Under the pieces are notes generated by a model, which saw only the letters and a list, made by a program, of their open reading frames with translations, was not told where the DNA came from and did no database searches. Both the position numbers and the translations under genes were made by a program. From Coriobacteriaceae bacterium (GTDB lineage: Bacteria; Actinomycetota; Coriobacteriia; Coriobacteriales; Eggerthellaceae), in contig SUUF01000097.1 of NCBI GenBank assembly GCA_015062635.1, forward strand, positions 1 to 7,849: a DNA stretch of 7,849 nucleotides, in the 5' to 3' direction. Of the stretch, positions 1 through 5,096 are shown in pieces. Positions within the stretch are counted from its first letter, which is position 1. Each line of letters begins with the position of its first letter.

Positions 1-63
1 TGCCGCCGGCGCCTTCGCCAGCCGCTTCAGGTCGCGTATGAACACGCGCAGCACGTTACCCAT
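1..63 (-). CDS. N-terminus of a YhgE/Pip-like membrane protein (partial)
   Basis: Only the first 21 codons lie in the window; the gene runs off the left edge on the minus strand. The start is well supported: ATG at 63-61 follows a perfect AGGAGG (73-68) with a 4-base gap, and a TATAAT box lies further upstream. The peptide begins MGNVLRVFIRDLKRLAK. This basic, amphipathic start with an R-D-x-K-R-L core resembles the cytoplasmic N-terminus of YhgE/Pip-type membrane proteins, in which a long helix and a large extracellular part normally follow. That the reading frame is real is likely; the family name is a guess from a short stretch and could be wrong. It lies downstream of the luxR-type gene on the same strand, 135 bases from its stop, with its own promoter, so it is probably a separate unit. 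Confidence 0.6.
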   Translation of the reverse strand, partial: MGNVLRVFIRDLKRLAKAPAA

Positions 64-87
64 GTACCCTCCTTTCGGCAACCGCTC

Positions 88-93
88 ATTATA
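88..93 (-). promoter_or_regulatory. -10 box for the partial left-edge gene
   Basis: On the minus strand this reads TATAAT, a perfect -10 hexamer, 25 bases upstream of the ATG at 63. Initiation would fall near 81-82 and give a leader of about 20 bases that holds the AGGAGG site. I found no convincing -35 hexamer at 16-18 bases, so the promoter may be weak or need an activator. The rest of 64-198 shows nothing else I can support, including no clear terminator for the regulator gene that ends at 199. Confidence 0.5.
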
Positions 94-198
94 TCGGAAC
101 GGTTTCTGTTCAGGGGGTCGAGCAGCGGGGGCTTCATATGTTATGGGCGCCGTTCGGGCAGCAGTTCGTGCCGGCGTCCTTTTCACCCGGCGATCCGC

Positions 199-1248
199 TT
201 ACCTGGCCCGTGCCGCGAACTCGTCGATGAGGTCGATGAGCTCCTGTTTCGAATGGACGCCGGTTTTGCGGTAGATGCGCTTCAGGTGCGTGTAGACCGT
301 GCTTTCGGCGATGAACAGCTCGCTTGCGATGCGCCGTGCGCTGTGGTTTTGATAGGCGTAGGAGGCGAGCTCCGTTTCGCGGCTGGACAGGCCGTATTGC
401 GCGCCGAAAGCGGGGAAGGGGTCGGCGCTCAGGGCAGTTTCGGGCGGAATGGGGGCGTCGGCCTGCGTGGGCGTGCCTGCCTGCGCGGGCGCATCGGCCT
501 GTGCAGGCATCGGCCCTTCCTCCGCCGTTGCGGTTTCGGCAAGATCCGGCGTTATCGCCGGTGCGCTTGCGGGCTGCCGCGTTTCCTCCGATGCTTCTGT
601 TGTTTCGGGTGCTTTATCGGCGCTTGCGGCATCGCCGCGGCTGGAGGAAATCGCATCGCCGGAGCGGAGACGTTCGGCACTGCACAAGAGCATGGCGGCG
701 CTCGAGACCAGGGGGCAGGCAAGCGAGATGTAGATGCTGTTCAGGCCCGTAACGCCAAGCGCCATATCGAGAGCCGCGAAGAGGGCGAATGAGGCCGCGG
801 CGCAGGGGAGCAGCGCCGGCCGATTGTTGCGGTAGAGAAGCGCGATCCAATAGGCGAAGTGAAGCGGCAGGTAGACGGCGAGCATGATGCTGCCCGCGTA
901 TGCGTTGTACACATGTCCGGAAACGGAGTAGTCGGAGAACAGGAGAAGCGCGAGCCCGGCGCTTCCGGCGATGCCCACGACCGCTATGGCCTTGCGATGG
1001 GCCGCAATCGAAAAGCCGCGTTCCAAACCGACGAGCAACGCGAAGAGCACGAGAACGAATGCCGCCGCGTAAACGCCCTGGGCGGTGAGGGCGTGATCGT
1101 TTCCGCTGCGCGTGAAGGTGTAGAGCACGGGGTAGAGCAGCCGCTTGAACCCCGACAGCCAAACGGCCGTCATTCCCACAACGCAGATGGCCATGGCGCC
1201 GGCGGCCGGCTGCCTCCTCGAAGAATTAGGTGTACCTAACGATTCCAT
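199..1248 (-). CDS. Membrane-bound LuxR-family transcriptional regulator
   Basis: A 349-residue protein. Residues 19-34, 58-78, 86-107, 116-139, 145-166 and 171-193 are hydrophobic and look like about six membrane helices. A linker rich in Ala, Pro, Glu and Thr follows (about 195-284, with an Ala-Gln-Ala-Asp-Ala-Pro type repeat). A LuxR/GerE helix-turn-helix fills 285-345, with typical LSSRETELASYA, ARRIASELFIAESTVYTH and LKRIYRKTGVHSKQEL segments. No phosphoacceptor receiver or autoinducer domain is visible, so the membrane part is the likely sensor. LuxR proteins with membrane N-termini are expanded in Eggerthellaceae, many with around twelve helices, so this one looks half-sized. The gene is divergent from the surface flavoprotein gene. 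The start at 1248 has no ribosome binding site but fits a leaderless transcript from TACAAT at 1261-1256. A Met at codon 19 (1194) is an alternative, but the AGGAGG before it is 18 bases away. DNA binding is secure by family; the ligand is unknown. Confidence 0.88.
   Translation of the reverse strand: MESLGTPNSSRRQPAAGAMAICVVGMTAVWLSGFKRLLYPVLYTFTRSGNDHALTAQGVYAAAFVLVLFALLVGLERGFSIAAHRKAIAVVGIAGSAGLALLLFSDYSVSGHVYNAYAGSIMLAVYLPLHFAYWIALLYRNNRPALLPCAAASFALFAALDMALGVTGLNSIYISLACPLVSSAAMLLCSAERLRSGDAISSSRGDAASADKAPETTEASEETRQPASAPAITPDLAETATAEEGPMPAQADAPAQAGTPTQADAPIPPETALSADPFPAFGAQYGLSSRETELASYAYQNHSARRIASELFIAESTVYTHLKRIYRKTGVHSKQELIDLIDEFAARAR
1226..1239. promoter_or_regulatory. Palindromic operator A1 inside the start of the regulator gene
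   Basis: TTAGGTGTACCTAA: two 6-base arms TTAGGT/ACCTAA with 2 bases between. It lies just inside the coding sequence of the LuxR-type gene, over codons 4-8, directly downstream of the predicted transcription start. The half-site TTAGGT fits the TRGGY core described for GerE-type regulators of the LuxR family. A protein bound here would block transcription of the regulator gene, which suggests negative autoregulation (inference). Confidence 0.6.
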
Positions 1249-1255
1249 GGCGGTT

Positions 1256-1261
1256 ATTGTA
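1256..1261 (-). promoter_or_regulatory. -10 box for the LuxR-type regulator, leaderless
   Basis: On the minus strand this reads TACAAT, five of six matches to the -10 consensus. Seven bases separate it from the ATG at 1248, so initiation would fall on or next to the start codon. Together with the absence of any ribosome binding site this indicates a leaderless mRNA. No good -35 hexamer is present; inverted repeat B1 takes up the region just upstream. Confidence 0.45.
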
Positions 1262-1273
1262 CCAATTGGGTAC
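1259..1273. promoter_or_regulatory. Imperfect inverted repeat B1
   Basis: GTACCAATTGGGTAC is a near-palindrome (one C short of GTACCC-AATT-GGGTAC). It overlaps the TACAAT box of the regulator gene. Its intact arm, TTGGGTA, is the same as the arm of B2 and one base different from the TTAGGTA of the A boxes. TACCCAA and TACCTAA match the NarL heptamer TACYYMT at six of seven positions, which supports binding by a LuxR/NarL-type helix-turn-helix. Confidence 0.5.
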
Positions 1274-1303
1274 GCGAACGCACGTCGTTTTTCGCCAACG
1301 GCG

Positions 1304-1320
1304 TACCCAATTATTGGGTA
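1304..1320. promoter_or_regulatory. Perfect 17-base inverted repeat B2
   Basis: TACCCAATTATTGGGTA is a perfect inverted repeat: 8-base arms around a single central T. It lies mid-way in the divergent control region, 16 bases before operator A2. The two heptamers TACCCAA/TTGGGTA face each other as in NarL-type paired sites, with 3 bases between. Its place upstream of the predicted start for the surface protein gene would suit activation of that gene (inference). Confidence 0.6.
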
Positions 1321-1335
1321 ATGTCTCCCTATAGA

Positions 1336-1349
1336 TTAGGTAAACCTAA
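1336..1349. promoter_or_regulatory. Palindromic operator A2 upstream of the surface flavoprotein gene
   Basis: TTAGGTAAACCTAA, arms TTAGGT/ACCTAA, the same layout as A1. The sequence around it (1331-1353) is almost the same as that around A3 at the apbE gene. Both read ATAGA, the box, then CTCT, and differ by one substitution and one inserted A. A weak -10 (TATAGA at 1330-1335) touches its left edge, so the box would cover the transcription start region of the gene at 1485. Confidence 0.6.
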
Positions 1350-1484
1350 CTCTCGACCCGAGAAGCCGGCGCCCTTTCCGGTACATTTCCCACGATTGCA
1401 AACTTGGTGCATCGGCAACCGCGTCATCGGCCGGTTGCCATCCCCGCCTTCGGGGGCACAAAACGAAAACAAGAGGGAGGATGC
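1350..1484 (+). promoter_or_regulatory. Leader with three consecutive stem-loops
   Basis: This is the probable 5' untranslated region of the surface protein gene. Three hairpins follow one another: GATTGCA (1394-1400) with TGCATC (1408-1413), one base bulged; GGCAACCG (1414-1421) with CGGTTGCC (1432-1439), a perfect 8-base stem; and CCCCG (1442-1446) with CGGGG (1451-1455) around a CCTT loop. An alternative pairing of TGCC (1436-1439) with GGCA (1455-1458) would open the second stem. An A-rich stretch and the AGGGAGG site (1474-1480) follow. I do not recognise a known riboswitch; the conserved features of the FMN aptamer are absent. The structures are seen in the sequence; a regulatory role is inference. 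Confidence 0.35.
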
Positions 1485-3512
1485 ATGGAGAAAGCGAAGA
1501 ACCGCCTGGGTGCGCGCATGGGTGCGGCCCTGGCAGCGGGAGCGCTTGCCGCTGCCATGGTTCCGGCGATGGCATTCGCCGTGCCGGTTAACGACCACCT
1601 GCTGGCCGGCACCGACGCAAACGGCGCCGTCCAATGGCCGGATGGCGAATGGACGACCTACGACGCCAGCAGCGGGTCGTATGTCTGGAGCACGTATGTG
1701 AAGGGCGATGGCGGCCATTACGGCCATTACGACCTCGACGTCGCCTTCAAGGTCGACGGCGACACCCTTACCGCCATCAACGTGAGCTCGCCGGGCAACG
1801 CGGTCGGCGGCGCGTGGAGCAACAACGGGACGATCGTGGGCTCGTTGCCCGCCGGCGTCGAGAATGCGACCGTCGTCGACAAGGAGGCCAAGACCGTGGC
1901 TCCCGCATTGGAAGGCGCGGAGGCGTACGGCGGCGCGACGTGGGCCGGCAGAAAGGGCGCTTCGACCGTTGCGTTCTACAAGGCGGCGAAAGACGGCGAA
2001 GCCGTGACCCTGGGCGACGCGGTGGCGATCTCGGCAGATGACAACGGCGTCTACGGCTATGCCGACCAGGATGTGAACGTGGTCGCCCTCACGCCGAAGA
2101 TCGGCGATTGGTTCAGCTTCACCTTCTACATGGACCTGGGCGACGAGGAATATGCCGACGCCCTGAACAAGCAGCTTGCGACCGATTACAGCGCCGGCAT
2201 CACCGGCATCGGCGCGAAGAACCGCGATATGTGGACGCAGACCGCATATGCGAGCATCATCGAGCAGCAGCTGCGTGAATTCGTGGCCGATGACGAATAC
2301 GACCTCGATATCGTGAGCTCCGCGACGAAGTCGAGCGATGCCGTGATCGAGGCCCTCTATGCCGCGCAAGGCGTGTACTATCCGATTTCCAACAACGAGG
2401 ACGCCGCGAATGCGGTGGCGCCCGCGGGCTGGAACGACGCACCCATCTTCACCAAGGTTTCCGATGACCTGGCCGTGCAGATGGACGGCAAGACCGTGAA
2501 CACCGGCAAATCGACCGTCGAGGTCGACGCTGATGGCAACCGGGTGCTGACCGTCGGCTTCTCTGACGGGTTCGACTTCACCGAAGGGGGGGAGACCGCG
2601 GTGAACGTCGTCGGCTACGACCTGTTCGCCACCGACCGTGACGATGCGGTGAAGTACCTCCTCGCCAACGCGACGACCGCCGGCCAGGGTGCAGGCGACA
2701 TCGCCCCCTTGGCCTCGACGCTCGTGTGCGCCCGCTCCAAGTCCCACGACCCGGCCCCCGAGCTCACCGCCGAGGACGGGGCCACTGAGCTCGCGAGCTA
2801 CGACCCCGACACGAACCGGCTCACGATCACCGATTCCACGGTGACGCATGCCATCGTGTGGTTCAACCATGACACGCATGCGAACTACTGCGGAGTGGTG
2901 TACGACCTCGCCGCCATGGCGCCTACGCCCGAGCCGGCGGACGACCCGGCTGACGAGCCGGCAGACGAGCCCGAGGCGGTTTCCCTCGCCGGCGCGAAGG
3001 TGACCCTTGCAAAAGCCTCGGCCGCCTACACCGGCAAGGCCCAGAAGGGCACGGTGAAATCGGTCGTGCTTGACGGCAAGAAGCTCGTCGAGGGCACCGA
3101 TTACAAGGTTTCCGCCAAGTCCGGCGCCAACGTGGGCTCCTACCAGGTAACCGTGACCGGCATGGGCAGCTATGCCGGAACGGCGAACGCCACGTTCAAG
3201 GTCACGCCTGCCGCGAACAAGCTCAAGGTCAAGGCCGTGAAGAAGACCCAGACCGCAAAGGCCAAGGCGAAGACCACGATCAAGGCGGCCAAGGCCTTCA
3301 AGGTGAAGAAGAACGTCTCCAAGGGCAAGGTCACGTACGCCAAGGTGTCGGGCAACAAGAAGATAACCGTCTCGAAGTCCGGCAAGATCACCGTGAAGAA
3401 GGGCCTGAAGAAGGGCAAGACCTACACGGTGAAGGTCAAGGCCAGCTCCAAGGCCACCAAGAACTACAAGGCCGCAAGCACCACCGTCACGCTGAAGGTG
3501 AAGGTGAAGTAA
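1485..3512 (+). CDS. Secreted FMN-binding-like surface protein with Ig-like C-terminus
   Basis: A 675-residue protein. The ATG at 1485 is chosen over an upstream TTG (1404) because AGGGAGG ends 4 bases before it and a signal peptide follows at once: basic start, hydrophobic 13-29, cleavage likely after AMAFA (residue 32). Residues about 64-292 look like an enlarged FMN_bind domain: a β-rich entry with HYDLDVAFKVDGDTLTAINV, and at the end D275-IVSSAT281-KSS, which matches the flavinylation motif except Ser for Gly. Residues about 300-478 are not recognised. An acidic Pro-Ala-Asp-Glu linker (479-499) leads to an Ig-like module (500-575, with AAYTGKAQK and EGTDYKVSA) and a very lysine-rich second module (576-675). 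There is no LPXTG or membrane tail, so the basic end may bind the wall by charge (inference). It is divergent from the regulator gene. Export and surface location are well supported; flavin binding is moderate. Confidence 0.8.
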   Translation: MEKAKNRLGARMGAALAAGALAAAMVPAMAFAVPVNDHLLAGTDANGAVQWPDGEWTTYDASSGSYVWSTYVKGDGGHYGHYDLDVAFKVDGDTLTAINVSSPGNAVGGAWSNNGTIVGSLPAGVENATVVDKEAKTVAPALEGAEAYGGATWAGRKGASTVAFYKAAKDGEAVTLGDAVAISADDNGVYGYADQDVNVVALTPKIGDWFSFTFYMDLGDEEYADALNKQLATDYSAGITGIGAKNRDMWTQTAYASIIEQQLREFVADDEYDLDIVSSATKSSDAVIEALYAAQGVYYPISNNEDAANAVAPAGWNDAPIFTKVSDDLAVQMDGKTVNTGKSTVEVDADGNRVLTVGFSDGFDFTEGGETAVNVVGYDLFATDRDDAVKYLLANATTAGQGAGDIAPLASTLVCARSKSHDPAPELTAEDGATELASYDPDTNRLTITDSTVTHAIVWFNHDTHANYCGVVYDLAAMAPTPEPADDPADEPADEPEAVSLAGAKVTLAKASAAYTGKAQKGTVKSVVLDGKKLVEGTDYKVSAKSGANVGSYQVTVTGMGSYAGTANATFKVTPAANKLKVKAVKKTQTAKAKAKTTIKAAKAFKVKKNVSKGKVTYAKVSGNKKITVSKSGKITVKKGLKKGKTYTVKVKASSKATKNYKAASTTVTLKVKVK

Positions 3513-3533
3513 GCGTCCAAACATCGCGCATGC

Positions 3534-3569
3534 GCCATGGTGGTGGTCCGTTCGGATTACCACCATGGC
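3534..3569 (+). promoter_or_regulatory. Strong intergenic stem-loop
   Basis: Bases 3534-3549 (GCCATGGTGGTGGTCC) pair with 3554-3569 (GGATTACCACCATGGC) along 16 pairs, two of them G-U, around a GTTC loop. It starts 22 bases after the stop of the surface protein gene. No T-run follows on either strand, so a standard intrinsic terminator is unlikely. It could protect the upstream mRNA end, act as an RNase processing site, or reduce read-through into the operon. An in-frame ATG (3565) of the next gene lies in its right arm. Confidence 0.6.
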
Positions 3570-3594
3570 TATTGAAAGGGGTCATGTCATTCAC

Positions 3595-4047
3595 ATGCAA
3601 GTCCTGTTCGAGAGATTCCGCATATTCGCGTCAAAAGCCCTGAACGTGGTGCTGGTGGCCGTCGTCCTGCTGTTTTTCAACAGCTGGGCGACGAAGGCCG
3701 TGGCCCATGACGAGGCGGTGGCCGAGCAGATCGCGGCGGCGGAGCGCGCCGCAAACCGCGGACCCTATGCCACGGACGGCACCTTCACCGGGTCGGCCCA
3801 AGGCTACGGCGGGCAGGTGGCGATGCAGGTGGTCGTGAAGGACGGATACATCGAGAGCGTCGAGATCCTCGACGCGAGCCACGAGGACCAGGCGTGGCTC
3901 GACATGGCCGTCGTGCTGCCCGACCGCATCGTGCAGGCGCAGACCACGGCCATCGATGTGGTGTCGGGTGCCACCTACACGTCGGTCGGCATATTGAATG
4001 GCGCGACCGAGGCCCTGCAGAAGTCGATGGCAGGGGAGGTCGAATGA
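3595..4047 (+). CDS. Membrane-anchored single-domain FMN-binding protein
   Basis: A 150-residue protein with one N-terminal membrane helix (about 15-33, LNVVLVAVVLLFFNSW) and an FMN_bind domain outside the cell (about 53-148). The domain runs from TDGTFTGSAQGYGG through VKDGYIESVEIL to D121-VVSGAT127-YTS, a canonical ApbE target in which Thr127 would carry FMN by a phosphoester bond. The size and layout resemble RnfG/NqrC-like subunits and the FMN domain of NosR. I chose the ATG at 3595, with AAAGGGG 13 bases upstream. The in-frame ATG at 3565 would add ten residues but lies inside the stem-loop and has no ribosome binding site; neither start is ideal. The stop overlaps the next start (ATGA), so the two proteins are translationally coupled and probably form one complex. 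Likely role: first electron acceptor outside the membrane from the adjacent Fe-S protein (inference). Confidence 0.88.
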   Translation: MQVLFERFRIFASKALNVVLVAVVLLFFNSWATKAVAHDEAVAEQIAAAERAANRGPYATDGTFTGSAQGYGGQVAMQVVVKDGYIESVEILDASHEDQAWLDMAVVLPDRIVQAQTTAIDVVSGATYTSVGILNGATEALQKSMAGEVE

Positions 4048-5087
4048 TGGACCGGGCCCAGAAGGCGCAGCCCTCCCGCGGGGAAGGCCGGCGCAAGCCA
4101 TCGGCGGCCGAGCGGCGTCGACGCACGCAGCTCGGCCATCGCTGGCTGCGCTATGGCATACAGGTCGCCTTCTTCGTGCTCGCGCCCGCCGTGTTCTCGG
4201 GCGCGTTTTCCGCCGTGAAGTATTGCTTTGCGCAAATCGCGGCGGGCGAGCCGCTCGAGGCCACCGCCTTCGTCGTGCTGTTGCTGGCGGTGCTCGGCTT
4301 CACCATCGTGTTCGGCCGGTTCTTCTGCGGATACGCCTGCGCGTTCGGCACGCTCGGCGACGTGCTCCACGATGCGTTCGAATTCCTCCGCTCGAAGACG
4401 CCCATTCCGCGCATCGTGTTTCCTGCAGCCCTGGTGAAGGCGCTTTCGCTGCTGAAATACCTCGTGCTCGCGGGTATCTGCCTCGCGTGTTTCACGGGTA
4501 CGTGGGGCGCATATGCGGGCTACAGCCCCTGGGTCGCATTCGCGGCCATCTTGTCCGGGTCGCTCGATGGCGTGGACACCGTGGCATTCGCGCTTTTGGC
4601 GGCGGTGGCCGTGGGCATGGTCGTGCGGGAGCGCTTCTTCTGCCAGTTCCTGTGCCCGCTGGGCGCCCTCTTCAGCCTGATGCCGGTGCTGGGGTTTTCG
4701 GAATTCACGCGGACGCGCGGGCATTGCGCGCGCAACTGCGGGAAATGTCACGACGCCTGCCCGGTGAGCATATGGCCCGATGCCGACAGCTTGCGGCATG
4801 GCGAGTGCATCGAATGCGGCCGTTGCGCCGATGCCTGCCCGATGGCCAATGTGAACCTTGTGGCCCTCGAGCGCCCCGCCGCCCGCGACAAGCACGCCTC
4901 CGAACAAGATGCCGCTCCGCATCCCCTGCGCAAGACGCGCGAGGGGTGGCTGCTGTTCCGGGGCACCCATTTCGCCTACACCCTCGTTCGCGCCGCGCTG
5001 CTGCTCGGCGTGCTCTGGGCTGCAGGTTCCACGCGGTACCTGCCTCCCCTCGCCGACATCCTTGCCTTGCTGCCCCTGCCGTTCTAG
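4044..5087 (+). CDS. NapH/NosR-type polyferredoxin membrane protein
   Basis: A 347-residue integral membrane protein that should carry electrons through or along the membrane using 4Fe-4S clusters. A basic N-terminus (positive-inside) precedes helices at about 34-54, 72-94, 131-155 and 163-195, with a last one at 308-331. Two Fer4_5-type cysteine pairs sit at helix ends: C95-GYA-C99-A, where the usual Pro is Ala, and C200-QFL-C204-P. Two ferredoxin motifs follow: C228-x3-C232-x2-C235-x3-C239-P and C255-x2-C258-x2-C261-x3-C265-P. This is the plan of NapH and of the C-terminal half of NosR/CprC. AGGGGAGG (4032-4039) serves either ATG at 4044 or ATG at 4047, and spacing slightly favours the second. 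It overlaps the FMN protein upstream by four bases and the next gene starts 9 bases after its stop. The electron donor (quinol or a cytoplasmic ferredoxin) cannot be read from the sequence. Confidence 0.9.
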   Translation: MMDRAQKAQPSRGEGRRKPSAAERRRRTQLGHRWLRYGIQVAFFVLAPAVFSGAFSAVKYCFAQIAAGEPLEATAFVVLLLAVLGFTIVFGRFFCGYACAFGTLGDVLHDAFEFLRSKTPIPRIVFPAALVKALSLLKYLVLAGICLACFTGTWGAYAGYSPWVAFAAILSGSLDGVDTVAFALLAAVAVGMVVRERFFCQFLCPLGALFSLMPVLGFSEFTRTRGHCARNCGKCHDACPVSIWPDADSLRHGECIECGRCADACPMANVNLVALERPAARDKHASEQDAAPHPLRKTREGWLLFRGTHFAYTLVRAALLLGVLWAAGSTRYLPPLADILALLPLPF

Positions 5088-5096
5088 GAGTATCCC

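Noticed and set aside
253..792. Plus-strand frames opposite the LuxR-type gene
   Set aside because: Cys/Arg/Gly-rich shadows of the helix-turn-helix and linker coding sequence, without domain content or ribosome binding sites.
1404..1484. In-frame TTG start that would add 27 residues to the surface protein
   Set aside because: It has no ribosome binding site, would place a hydrophilic tail before the signal peptide, and reads through the stem-loop leader. The ATG at 1485 has AGGGAGG and an immediate signal peptide.
1350..1484. FMN riboswitch in the leader of the surface protein gene
   Set aside because: The location and flavin theme suggested it, but the conserved core segments of the FMN aptamer are absent and the three simple hairpins do not form its multi-arm junction.
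1329..3566. A 745-codon open frame on the minus strand opposite the surface protein gene
   Set aside because: Its product is an odd mix of Gly, Arg, His, Val and Leu with no recognisable domain. It mirrors codon bias of the plus-strand gene, which has a ribosome binding site, signal peptide and recognisable modules.
3975..4970. A 331-codon minus-strand frame opposite the Fe-S gene
   Set aside because: Rich in His, Arg, Glu and Ala with no motif; a high-GC shadow of a gene that contains all expected cysteine motifs.
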